The position numbers were made by a program, and so were the translations under genes. A stretch of DNA of 64,000 nt from the NCBI GenBank assembly GCA_017640665.1, contig JAEPQE010000004.1, forward strand, positions 308,832 to 372,831. The letters run 5' to 3'. The notes below the pieces were generated by a model that saw nothing but the letters and a program-made list of their open reading frames with translations, did no database searches and was not told the origin of the DNA. Positions 37,473 through 45,765 of the stretch are shown here, piece after piece; the first letter of the stretch is position 1; each line of letters begins with the position of its first letter. Origin of the DNA: Balneolaceae bacterium (lineage in GTDB: Bacteria; Bacteroidota; Rhodothermia; Balneolales; Balneolaceae).

Positions 37473-38123
37473 ATGAATTTTGGATTGCTTGTAATCTTGA
37501 TCTTACTTCCGGTTAGTTTGGTAGCTCAGGAATTTGAATCTAACCAAGATATCCCATCTCCAAGAACTGCCTTTCTACGTTCATTAGTTGTACCGGGGTG
37601 GGGACATCATTATGTGGACAAAACCAACTGGACTCGTGGTCAGTATCACCTCGCAGCTGATGTAGCTATGATTCTTTCTTATGCAGGATTAAGAGTTCGT
37701 GGAACATACCTAGAAACTGAGTTAGAGACGTATGTGCTTTCGCGTGCGAATGCAAATATTGGAGGTCGTGACCGTGATTTTTTACTCGCGGTTGCAAACT
37801 TTGATAATCTTCAAGACTATAACGAATTTCAGCTACGAGCCCGAAACTGGAATGATTTATTACCTGATGTTCCCGGCAATGAATGGAATTGGGATGAAGA
37901 TGCCAGCCGCTTCCAATATCAGGATATGCGCGAACGAGTGGATAAAAATAATAACCAACTTCCTACCATTATAACGCTGATGGTTGTAAACAGGGTAATT
38001 AGCGGCTTAAGCGCCTACAATCATGCCCGAAGAGTCTGGGACAACGCTCCACAAGCAAGTGTTTCTTATTTGAATGAATTTGGTCAGCCGGGAATTACAG
38101 CCCATCTCCGGTTTGATTTTTAA
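37473..38123 (+). CDS. hypothetical exported protein
   Basis: About 216 residues from the ATG at 37473 (MNFGLLVILILLPVSLVAQ, a signal peptide); a longer frame begins at 37428. Motifs are RSLVVPGWGHHYVDKTNW (near the N-terminus), which resembles the start of DUF5683-type membrane-associated proteins, and NRVISGLSAYNHARRVW near the end. The function is unknown. It sits between ccmF and truA in one transcription unit. Confidence 0.65.
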   Translation: MNFGLLVILILLPVSLVAQEFESNQDIPSPRTAFLRSLVVPGWGHHYVDKTNWTRGQYHLAADVAMILSYAGLRVRGTYLETELETYVLSRANANIGGRDRDFLLAVANFDNLQDYNEFQLRARNWNDLLPDVPGNEWNWDEDASRFQYQDMRERVDKNNNQLPTIITLMVVNRVISGLSAYNHARRVWDNAPQASVSYLNEFGQPGITAHLRFDF

Positions 38124-38130
38124 TTAATCG

Positions 38131-38859
38131 ATGCCACGTTACAAACTTACCATAGAATACGATGGGACCAGTTTTTCTGGATGGCAAATCCAACCTGATG
38201 CCCGAACGGCAGAAGAAGAAATCGAAAAGGCGATGAGCCAAATTCTGCAAGCACCAATTGATATTATTGGTCAGGGGAGAACCGATGCAGGAGTTCATGC
38301 AAAAAGACAGGTCGCTCATGTGGATTTACCGGATACTATAAACTCTGAGAAGTTTCTGTTCGGAGTAAATGGTTTGGTTGGCGAAGGAATCCATATTCAT
38401 CAAATAGAGAAAGTGAATTCTGAATTTCATGCCCGCTTTGATGCAATTTCACGTGAATACGAATACGTCTTATTAAAAACCCCTTCTCCACTAAAACACA
38501 GAACTACGTGGTGGCCGGGAAGAAATGTAGATTTCAAAAAAATGAACGAGTGCGTACAGTTATTGAAAGGAGAATTCGATTTCAGTGGTTTCTCTAAATT
38601 CAACGAAGAAAATTACACTACGCTGTGTACGATTTTGAATGCAGAATTAGTTGAGGAGGAAGAGGAAGTCATTTTCAGAATCCAGGCCAATCGGTTTTTA
38701 AGAAATATGGTTAGAAGATTAGTTGGGACATTAGTTGAAGTAGGAAAAGGGAAGTTGAGTAGAGAGGATTTTAAGGAAAAACTGGAGAACCCTGAAGCCA
38801 ACGTCACAACTAAAACAGCTCCTGCCAAAGGCTTAGTTCTTTCTAACGTTTTTTATTGA
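38131..38859 (+). CDS. truA: TruA, tRNA pseudouridine(38-40) synthase
   Basis: A 242-residue cytosolic enzyme that isomerises uridine to pseudouridine in the tRNA anticodon arm. D52 in GQGRTDAGVHA is the catalytic Asp. YDGTSFSGWQ (N-terminal), SREYEYVL and the RFLRNMVRRLVGTL block are family hallmarks. It starts seven bases after the preceding gene and ends about 80 bases before tRNA-Asn. Confidence 0.97.
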   Translation: MPRYKLTIEYDGTSFSGWQIQPDARTAEEEIEKAMSQILQAPIDIIGQGRTDAGVHAKRQVAHVDLPDTINSEKFLFGVNGLVGEGIHIHQIEKVNSEFHARFDAISREYEYVLLKTPSPLKHRTTWWPGRNVDFKKMNECVQLLKGEFDFSGFSKFNEENYTTLCTILNAELVEEEEEVIFRIQANRFLRNMVRRLVGTLVEVGKGKLSREDFKEKLENPEANVTTKTAPAKGLVLSNVFY

Positions 38860-38877
38860 AAAAACCCGAAATTAATA

Positions 38878-38909
38878 TTGACTGTCGGTCAACATTCTCT
38901 TTATATTTG
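38878..38909 (+). promoter_or_regulatory. promoter of tRNA-Asn (Bacteroidota-type)
   Basis: TTGAC at 38878-38882 and TATATTTG at 38902-38909 match the TTG -33 box and exactly the TAnnTTTG -7 box, with 21 bases between the TTG and the -7 box. Transcription should begin about 25 bases before the mature tRNA. Confidence 0.8.
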
Positions 38910-38941
38910 TCGCTCTTCCGAAACGGGAGAATACCTGTCAT

Positions 38942-39013
38942 TCCTCGGTAGCTCAGTGGCAGAGCAATCGGCTGTTAACCGATCGGTCGTTGGTTCGAAT
39001 CCAACCCGGGGAG
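38942..39013 (+). tRNA. tRNA-Asn (anticodon GTT)
   Basis: A 72-base cloverleaf. The acceptor stem TCCTCGG (38942-38948) pairs with CCGGGGA (39006-39012) with one G-T pair, and the discriminator is G39013. The D arm is GCTC/GAGC. The anticodon stem-loop ATCGG-CTGTTAA-CCGAT has anticodon GTT. The T arm is GTTGG-TTCGAAT-CCAAC. CCA is not encoded. Confidence 0.95.
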
Positions 39014-39019
39014 CTTTCA

Positions 39020-39060
39020 AAAAGCCCTAAGCTATAGTATTATAGCTTAGGGCTTTTTTT
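39020..39060 (+). terminator. terminator of tRNA-Asn
   Basis: AAAGCCCTAAGCTATA (39021-39036) pairs with TATAGCTTAGGGCTTT (39041-39056) over 16 perfect pairs, with a GTAT loop and a T run. It lies seven bases after the tRNA. Confidence 0.92.
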
Positions 39061-39364
39061 TCAAGAAAGGTAAAACTATAGTGATACAGGTTATTTGATA
39101 ATGCTGAGTTTATACTGTTAAAAATGTGATTCCTTAATAAAAATACTAATGACTCATTGCTCTCTCTTGAATCCTTCTTGATAGTTCGAAAATTGATTCT
39201 GAATAATTATATCATGGAACTGCTAAAGCTTAAATCATTGAAGGGAATCAGCTATCAACTTCGTCAAATGAGAGTTTATCAGGGTACTATTTCATGAATC
39301 CGGAAATATATATCGAAGTTATCAGCTAACTTCTGTATGATTATATAATCTAATTCATCTATAC
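39061..39364. other. gap between the tRNA terminator and the MBL hydrolase gene
   Basis: About 300 bases with high AT content. A 27-codon frame from ATG 39214 exists but has no supporting features. Short coding-like fragments (for example MNPEIYIEVIS near 39295-39330) may be traces of an old gene. I see nothing definite; the promoter of the next gene is presumably here. Confidence 0.4.
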
Positions 39365-40165
39365 ATGAAAGAGTTACACCGTTTACCAAATGTGCTATAT
39401 CTGACTATATATCTTTTTCTCAATGTAATTTTGAATCTAATTACATCAGAAATTGGTTACTCACAAAGCGTTTCAGTCCGTTACATTGCAAACGCTGGGG
39501 TACAAATTTCAGATGGGACAAGGGATGTTTTTATTGATGCCTTGTTCGATGATTTCTATGAGCAATTTGAATACCCTAACGAACAGATATTATCATTGAT
39601 TTTCAATAATCAGGGTCCTTTTACGAATCCGAGAATTCATCTTTTTACTCATACCCACAGGGATCACTTCAACGAAGAGCTCGCTTTGAAAGAGGCGCAA
39701 AACTCAAACTCGAAGTTAATAGTTGTGCCGGGGTCTTTTTCAAACCCCGATAGCTTAAAGATAATCAGTGATATTTTTGAATTCGAATCAGATAAGCGCT
39801 TCAAAATAGATGAGAATCTTACCATTCATTCCTACAAAACCACACACCTCAATGAGGACTTTAAAGATATCTTAAATATTTCTTACTTGGTTGATATTCG
39901 AGGTAAGAAAATATTTCACATAGGAGATTCAGAGGTAAGTTCAGAGAATTTTAGAAATGTCCCTGATCAGGAAGTTGATTTGGTGATAATTCCATTTTTT
40001 GTGTTAAATCAAGAGACGATTGAAGTCTTAAACCAAAAGTTTGGTAATCCTAAAATTGCCCTGATTCATACAACCTTAAATAGTAAAGAAAGAGTTATTG
40101 AGTTTATTAACTCAAACCAATCTTTAGTTAACATGAATAATACTATGCAATTGATTCAGTTGTAG
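39365..40165 (+). CDS. MBL-fold metal-dependent hydrolase, exported
   Basis: A 266-residue protein. A hydrophobic N-terminus (about 10-32, then SQSVSV) acts as a signal peptide. The metallo-beta-lactamase metal site is HLFTHTHRDHF (HxHxDH), with a further His in KTTHLNED and the Asp in FHIGDSEVSSE. It probably hydrolyses a small phosphate or lactone ester in the periplasm; the substrate is unknown. It resembles the UlaG/UPF0173-type branch more than beta-lactamases. Confidence 0.85.
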   Translation: MKELHRLPNVLYLTIYLFLNVILNLITSEIGYSQSVSVRYIANAGVQISDGTRDVFIDALFDDFYEQFEYPNEQILSLIFNNQGPFTNPRIHLFTHTHRDHFNEELALKEAQNSNSKLIVVPGSFSNPDSLKIISDIFEFESDKRFKIDENLTIHSYKTTHLNEDFKDILNISYLVDIRGKKIFHIGDSEVSSENFRNVPDQEVDLVIIPFFVLNQETIEVLNQKFGNPKIALIHTTLNSKERVIEFINSNQSLVNMNNTMQLIQL

Positions 40166-40686
40166 ATGAAGACAACAGGTTCTAATCTTCAAGTAAGTAC
40201 ACTGAAGATCATAAGGAAGTAAGTTAAAAAGTCGCATATCTTGAAATAGGGCTATTTACTAATCTAATTGGCCGGTGAAGAATTTCAAGTTTTACAATAC
40301 AAGTTAAACTCACCCTGGAATATTCCGACCAACGTTATCAATATCTCAAAGAGTGCAAGGTATTCTTAAAGTTGATGTTGTGAATTCTGGGATGGAAATA
40401 ACTATCAACCGGGAACACTTGTAAAATTGAGCGAATTATGATTTTTAGATTAAAGAAAGTATGCTATCCAGTATTCCAGAGTTTAGTTATAGCGATATTC
40501 AGATTATAACTATTGGCTCCCCAGTAGTCTAATGATGGAGATTGGCTGCTACTCTATACGAAATAAGCATAAACCTAAACAAATTTTTCCCTTCGAATTG
40601 TTCTTATAAATATATGCATAAGAATTTGCTTTCTACACATAATCATATTAATAGGTATAGTTCTTATTTAAGAGTTTGGGCAAAAA
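40166..40686. other. 520-base gap with a decayed ORF
   Basis: No intact gene is supported. A decayed coding segment lies at 40268-40441 (listed separately). Beyond it, 40442-40686 shows only short frames with frequent stops. The upstream region of the DUF5916 gene at 40687 must lie here, but no clear promoter is seen. Confidence 0.5.
40268..40441 (+). pseudogene. remnant of an unrecognised coding sequence
   Basis: In the frame of base 40268 the translation begins LAGEEFQVLQYKLNSPWNIP and, after two in-frame stops near 40370, continues in the same frame as EFWDGNNYQPGTLVKLSEL before TGA at 40439-40441. The Trp, Pro and Asp-Gly-Asn composition on both sides of the stops looks like former protein rather than random sequence. 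The family is not recognised. Confidence 0.35.
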
Positions 40687-42900
40687 ATGTTCAAATTTCT
40701 TCAAGTCTTTATTGCTTTACTCTTCTTTAATTTTAATGCAGAAGCACAAAACAGTGCTGAAACAACAAGAACATTTATATCAATAAACCCCTTTGAGATT
40801 TCTCAAAAAGTTGAAATAGATGGGGTACTTGACGAACCTTTTTGGAATAGCATTAATCCGATTTCCGATTTTGTTAACCAATTTCCGGAAGATATCGGAA
40901 TTGCATCATCACAAACATCCATAAGAATTGCTTATGACGAAAAAAATATTTACGTGGGGGCTACGATCTTTGATAGCAGTCCTGATCACATAATAAGAAC
41001 ATTAAAGAGAGACTTTGATGATGAATATTTTGGTAGTGATGCCTTAGCTATAGTTCTCGATCCGGTTAATAGAAAGTCATCGGGGTTCTTTTTTGGGGTT
41101 AATGCTGCAGGATCTCAACTGGAAGGTTTGCTAAGAGATGGAGGCGACTTTAGTACACGTCTTGATGTAAGTTGGAATACCCGATGGAAATCTGAAGTAT
41201 CTCAAAATGGGAATACATGGTTTATAGAAATGGCGATTCCATTTGAGGCGTTAAATTATGAGAAAGATAATTTGATCTGGGGAATAAACTTTGTGCGAAA
41301 CGATATGAAGAATAATTCCTTTTCTACCATGGTTCAGGTTCCAAAAAACTTAAATGCATTAGATCTGGGCTATTTAGGAGAGCTTGCATGGAATGAACCT
41401 CCACCTGTATCAGGTAATAAGAATGTAAGTCTGATACCATACGTATTGGGAGGAGTTTCTCAGGATTTTCAAAATAACACATCTCGGGATAGAACAAGTG
41501 AGATTGGCTTAGATGCTAAAATCGGAGTTACTTCTTCTTTAAATCTTGACTTGACTGCTAATCCAGACTTTTCAACCGTAGAAGTAGATCGTCAGGTTAC
41601 AGACTTATCCAGATTCAGTATTTTTTTCCCCGAAAGAAGAAATTTTTTTGTAGAAAATAGTGACCTGTTTAATTCTTTTGGGATTGGTTCAATAAATCCT
41701 TTTTTCTCACGCCGGATTGGGATAGAAAATGGCAACCAGGTTCCAATTTTATTCGGTGCAAGGTTAACAGGGAATGCCACTGAATCATTACGGATTGGTG
41801 CCATGAGTATTCAGACTAGCGGAGAGGGAACAGCATATTCGCAGAATTATTCGGTTGCTGCATTTCAAAAAAGTGTGTTAGCAAGATCTTCTATTCGAAC
41901 AATGTTTGTTAACAGACAATCGGTACAAGATGAAGATCCGTCAGCTGACTTTAATAGAATTGCGGCGATAGAGTTTAACTATTTATCTGAAGATGGAGAG
42001 TGGGGTGGCGAACTTGGATTCCATAAGTCGTTTAATCCTACGAATTTTGATAATGAAGAATACTATAAGTTTTCAATTAGACATGGTAAGAGGAATTACT
42101 TCACGAGGTTCAATGCTCATAAAGTAGGGGCAAACTATATTGCTGATGTTGGATTTATACCTCGGCAAATAAATTATGATGCCGTAGAGGACACCACATT
42201 TCGTAAAGGATTCCATCAGTTTGGATATTTATTTGGATATAATTTCTTTCCGAAGAACGAAAAAGTTAATCTTCACGGTCCCAGATTTAGTTCAAATTTG
42301 AATATAAGAGATGATGGTTCCTTTGGGTCTTTCTTTGGAGGGTTATTTTACTACGTAGAACTTAGCAATCAAAACTCGCTTGAGCTTTCTTATGTCAATG
42401 AGAAAGATGATTTGTTTGTTCCTTCACTTATTGTAGGAAACCTCCCATTTGAAGCTCGTAGATATGATTTCTCAAGCGCCGGGTTTTGGTTTCGTTTTGA
42501 TCCCAGAAAATCACTTTCTGGTAGAGTTCAGATAAGAAGTGGCAATTTCTATCATGGTACAAGAACTTTTTTAAGTTCAAATATTAACTATAGGCTCCAG
42601 CCTTGGGGTAATTTTGGAGTGTCATACACCTATAATGATATAAGGTTTTCGCAACCATACGATGATTTTCAGTTTCATTTGGTAGGACCAAAAACGGAAA
42701 TAGCATTTAGCAGAGACTTATTCTGGACTACTTTTATCCAATATAACAGTCAGGCCGAGAACCTTAACATCAATAGCAGATTTCAGTGGCGTTACTCCTC
42801 ATTGTCAGATTTATACATAGTCTATACTGACAATTACAATTCAGAAAGTTTTGCTCCAAAGAATCGGGCTGTAATTCTAAAACTAAACTATTGGTTCTGA
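40687..42900 (+). CDS. DUF5916 outer-membrane protein with CBM9-like N-terminal domain (paralogue)
   Basis: A 737-residue exported protein. The signal peptide is MFKFLQVFIALLFFNFNAEAQ. The CBM9-like domain has EIDGVLDEPFWNSI and RIAYDEKNIYVGATIFD (residues about 35-95). The long DUF5916 part includes FFPERRNFFVENSDLF and many barrel strands. It ends with NYWF, an outer-membrane-type terminal aromatic. It is a paralogue of the gene at 3960-6170. Its position before a DoxX protein, a propeller protein and a cytochrome gene suggests a secreted-enzyme cluster, but its ligand is unknown. Confidence 0.88.
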   Translation: MFKFLQVFIALLFFNFNAEAQNSAETTRTFISINPFEISQKVEIDGVLDEPFWNSINPISDFVNQFPEDIGIASSQTSIRIAYDEKNIYVGATIFDSSPDHIIRTLKRDFDDEYFGSDALAIVLDPVNRKSSGFFFGVNAAGSQLEGLLRDGGDFSTRLDVSWNTRWKSEVSQNGNTWFIEMAIPFEALNYEKDNLIWGINFVRNDMKNNSFSTMVQVPKNLNALDLGYLGELAWNEPPPVSGNKNVSLIPYVLGGVSQDFQNNTSRDRTSEIGLDAKIGVTSSLNLDLTANPDFSTVEVDRQVTDLSRFSIFFPERRNFFVENSDLFNSFGIGSINPFFSRRIGIENGNQVPILFGARLTGNATESLRIGAMSIQTSGEGTAYSQNYSVAAFQKSVLARSSIRTMFVNRQSVQDEDPSADFNRIAAIEFNYLSEDGEWGGELGFHKSFNPTNFDNEEYYKFSIRHGKRNYFTRFNAHKVGANYIADVGFIPRQINYDAVEDTTFRKGFHQFGYLFGYNFFPKNEKVNLHGPRFSSNLNIRDDGSFGSFFGGLFYYVELSNQNSLELSYVNEKDDLFVPSLIVGNLPFEARRYDFSSAGFWFRFDPRKSLSGRVQIRSGNFYHGTRTFLSSNINYRLQPWGNFGVSYTYNDIRFSQPYDDFQFHLVGPKTEIAFSRDLFWTTFIQYNSQAENLNINSRFQWRYSSLSDLYIVYTDNYNSESFAPKNRAVILKLNYWF

Positions 42901-42950
42901 TATGATTCCAACGAAAGATATTTTCTTGAAAAAAAGTCAACGAACACGGT

Positions 42951-43331
42951 ATGACCATCCTCCGAATCTGGCTAGGAATAATGATGATGAAACATAGTTC
43001 GGATGCAGTTTTGTATGGAGGAATGGATGATTTCACAAACTGGGTAGGAACACTTGGAGTACCTATACCGCATATACTCGGGGCTCTGGGAAAGTATATA
43101 GAGTTTATAGGCGGAGCATTTGTTAGTCTTGGTTTTATTACCCGGTTCTTTGCATCCTTAATCGCTGCAAATCTGTTAATAGCAATTTCTCTCACAGAGG
43201 GTTTATTAGCTTTTTTTTATGCAGATATCCCAGCTACTTATATGCTCTTAGGAATTGCTATCGTTCTGAATGGTCCGGGGAAAATGAGTATAGATAGCTA
43301 CTTCGTTCAAAAAGTATTCAAAAACACGTAG
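42951..43331 (+). CDS. DoxX family membrane protein
   Basis: A 126-residue membrane protein with four hydrophobic segments typical of DoxX. Features are MTILRIWLGIMMMKHSSDAV, GALGKYIEFIGGAFVSLGF and the PATYMLLGIAIVLNG segment. DoxX proteins are linked in other bacteria to thiol/redox stress at the membrane; a specific role here is unknown. A second DoxX gene of similar size lies at 58003-58422. Confidence 0.85.
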   Translation: MTILRIWLGIMMMKHSSDAVLYGGMDDFTNWVGTLGVPIPHILGALGKYIEFIGGAFVSLGFITRFFASLIAANLLIAISLTEGLLAFFYADIPATYMLLGIAIVLNGPGKMSIDSYFVQKVFKNT

Positions 43332-43340
43332 CAAATAATT

Positions 43341-43602
43341 ATGAAAAAGACCGCTTACAGATTCTGCTCTGAGCTTGCATGTTAATGTAGAAGGAGTAAC
43401 GGAAAGTTTTAATAATATTGGGGTATGTATAGGTTCTGGTTAGGGAGATCTGATAGATTTATTCAAGGATAAGGAGTTGACTGGTATTTAGACATACTGT
43501 TAATGCTGATACAGATATGTATGTAGCTATTCTGCATAAATGAAGAGAACTAGTAAAAGAGCAAGCATATATTTTGATGCAACTAAAAGAGAATTTCCAT
43601 AG
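43341..43602 (+). pseudogene. decayed DUF2141-like gene
   Basis: An ATG at 43341 opens a short frame that soon stops, but the other frames contain DUF2141-like pieces in the right order: LHVNVEGVTESFNNIGVCIG (about 43377-43440), ADTDMYVAILHK (about 43510-43545) and SIYFDATKREFP (ending at the TAG 43600-43602). An intact member would read them in one frame with about 130-150 residues. Stops between them and frame changes show decay. The last codon abuts the start of the SMP-30-like gene, as if the two were once an operon. Confidence 0.55.
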
Positions 43603-44604
43603 ATGATTAAATTCCAATTTATTACCGGGCTTTTGCTCCTTTTATTAATTTCTAATAGTAGGGCTCAAGAAAAAAAGGCAATTAATAACAGCTATATAGC
43701 TTTCACCATACCTGAAAAAGATCTTCTTCCAGAAAATGTAGCTTTTGATCCGCAAACAGAATCTTTTTTCGTAGGTAGTACCAGAAAAGGGAAGGTGCTT
43801 AGAGTTAAAGACGGAAAGATAGAGGAGTTTATAAAACCAAAGGCGCACGGATTGTGGATGACTATTGGTATGAAAGTTGACTCCCAAAGAAGAATCTTAT
43901 GGGTTAACAGCTCAGGAGGCAGCAACTTAGAAGGTTATACTAAAAAAGATGATGTGGATGGTCGACCTGCAGGCGTCTTTAAATTTAATTTGGATACCGG
44001 AGAGCTTATCCAGAAATATACTATGGAAACAAAAGGTGAGGTGCATTTCCTAAATGATCTCGTAGTGGCTAGAAATGGTGATGTATATGTAACACATACA
44101 TTTGGAGAACCTGCTATATACAAGATTGCTAATGGTTCGGATGAACTGGAGCTTTTCGTCAAAGACGAGATAATTATGTATCCCAATGGGATTACAATAG
44201 CAGATAATCAAAGGGTGTTATTTGTTGCTCATGCTGAGGGTTTGGCAAGAATCGATATTCCTGATAAAAAAGTAACGGCTCTTTCTGTGCCTGAGGGTGT
44301 GAAAGTATCAAGAAGAGAAAGCATGGATGGTTTGTATTACTACAAGTGGTCTTTAATAGGGATGCAATCAGACTTAGCCACTATTAACCGATATTACTTG
44401 AACGATGAAGGAGATGGGATTGATCGTGTAGAAGTGGTTGAGAAAAATCATCCGATGATGGACTACCCAACTACGGGGGCAATAATAGGAAGTACATTCT
44501 ATTACATAGCAAACTCTCAGTTTCCACGAATTAGCGATGACGGCGTTTTAATTCCTATGGATCAGCTATATGAACCCGTGGTGCTTAAAGTAGAATTAGA
44601 ATAA
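43603..44604 (+). CDS. SMP-30/gluconolactonase-like beta-propeller protein, exported
   Basis: A 333-residue exported propeller protein. The signal peptide (about 1-21, ending SRAQ) is followed by blades beginning LPENVAFDPQTESFFVGST and continuing with MKVDSQRRILWVN and NGDVYVTHT. HFLNDLVV and MDGLYYYK occupy the places of the metal ligands in the SMP-30 family. It may be a secreted lactonase or a sensor. It is followed after 11 bases by a small exported protein and then cytochrome c, forming an apparent operon. A distant paralogue lies at 59874. Confidence 0.82.
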   Translation: MIKFQFITGLLLLLLISNSRAQEKKAINNSYIAFTIPEKDLLPENVAFDPQTESFFVGSTRKGKVLRVKDGKIEEFIKPKAHGLWMTIGMKVDSQRRILWVNSSGGSNLEGYTKKDDVDGRPAGVFKFNLDTGELIQKYTMETKGEVHFLNDLVVARNGDVYVTHTFGEPAIYKIANGSDELELFVKDEIIMYPNGITIADNQRVLFVAHAEGLARIDIPDKKVTALSVPEGVKVSRRESMDGLYYYKWSLIGMQSDLATINRYYLNDEGDGIDRVEVVEKNHPMMDYPTTGAIIGSTFYYIANSQFPRISDDGVLIPMDQLYEPVVLKVELE

Positions 44605-44615
44605 GGGATTTAAAT

Positions 44616-45173
44616 ATGAAAGAGCTTTTAAGAGCATCAGTTGTAATTCTTTTTTCAATTGTCATAACAACTTTTGGTTTTGGGTTTCAATCTGATAATG
44701 AAGATTTAGGACAGCTAAGAGAGATGATTAACTTTATGGTAGGAGGAACCTGGGAGTCTGAAAATGTAAATAATTCAGATAATCCCGAAGACTTTAAGTC
44801 TTTTTATATGAATTTTGAAAACTGGCATGATCAAAATTCAGTACGAGGTTCCATTTATGGTATCAAAAACAATGGAGATACTCTGGGATTAATGGAAGTT
44901 TGGAATTTTGTTGATGTGCCGAACAAAAATATTCGCTTGCTTCAAAGAACTATCTGGCAGGAGCATAGTGAAGGCACAATTTTTCCATACGAAGGAAAGC
45001 ACTTAGATATCCGGTTTAAGTCTACAATGGCAGATGGACAGACCTACTTTACCAAGGATATTCATTTTAAAGAGTCACCAGATAAACTAAGAGCAGAGAC
45101 ATATCATCGCAGAACCGAAAAGGACGATTGGCAGAAAGCTTCGGAATCCTTATGGATAAGAAAACAAGATTAA
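44616..45173 (+). CDS. hypothetical exported protein
   Basis: A 185-residue protein with a signal peptide (about 1-26). The mature part starts LRREMINF-like (LGQLREMINFMVGGTWES) and is a mixed beta domain; the GTWES and the later WQKASESLWIRKQD resemble DUF1579/DUF6265-type small beta barrels that bind lipids or heme, but the match is weak. It lies between the propeller gene and the cytochrome c gene and is probably cotranscribed with them. Confidence 0.65.
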   Translation: MKELLRASVVILFSIVITTFGFGFQSDNEDLGQLREMINFMVGGTWESENVNNSDNPEDFKSFYMNFENWHDQNSVRGSIYGIKNNGDTLGLMEVWNFVDVPNKNIRLLQRTIWQEHSEGTIFPYEGKHLDIRFKSTMADGQTYFTKDIHFKESPDKLRAETYHRRTEKDDWQKASESLWIRKQD

Positions 45174-45194
45174 TATAAATCAAGAGGTTTAATA

Positions 45195-45620
45195 ATGAAT
45201 ACCAAAAAGGTTTTATTGATACTTAGTATGGGCGTTTTTATATGCGGGTTTGCATTGATCGATCAACCTGACCAAAAGCTTTCAGAAAGTATAAAAAGAG
45301 GTCAGGTATTGTACAACGGTTATTGTGCTGGGTGTCATAAAGCAGATGGTACGGGATATCCTAATCACCGATTAAAGACTCCCCCATTAGCTCATGCAGA
45401 TTATTTATTAGACACAAAAGAAAAACCTATTGAAGCTTTAGTATTTGGCTTGGATGGAAAGATCATTGTGAATGGGGAAGAGTATGACAGAAGTATGCCC
45501 GCTGTTGATTGGACGGATGAAGAAATAAGTGATGTGTTAAATTATGCAAGGAATTCCTGGGGGAATAAAGGAGAGTATATTTCTGAAAAAGAAGTACAAA
45601 AAATAAGAAAGAGAGATTAA
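45195..45620 (+). CDS. c-type cytochrome, single heme
   Basis: A 141-residue exported cytochrome c. The signal or anchor is at about 4-24. The heme site is CAGCH (C44, C47, H48) and the axial Met is M101 in YDRSMPAVDW. Heme is attached by the Ccm system encoded at 33.6-37.4 kb. The small size and single heme fit a periplasmic electron carrier. It may serve an oxidoreductase linked to the nearby propeller protein, which is inference from position only. Confidence 0.9.
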   Translation: MNTKKVLLILSMGVFICGFALIDQPDQKLSESIKRGQVLYNGYCAGCHKADGTGYPNHRLKTPPLAHADYLLDTKEKPIEALVFGLDGKIIVNGEEYDRSMPAVDWTDEEISDVLNYARNSWGNKGEYISEKEVQKIRKRD

Positions 45621-45765
45621 TACACTTCTACTTCAAAATAGTGACAATTCAAATCAAATTATATTTACAAGTGGTGTAAAAAATTACTTTCACAATGTTA
45701 GAAGATACTAGGTCATATTTTCTAGCAAAGATGAAATTTTTTGAATAATAAATTGAACTCTAGAT

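Noticed and set aside
39214..39297. 27-codon ORF after the tRNA
   Set aside because: Too short and without ribosome binding site, signal peptide or conserved pattern.
40542..40730. 62-codon frame overlapping the start of the second DUF5916 gene
   Set aside because: It runs into the signal-peptide region of the supported gene in another frame and shows no domain.
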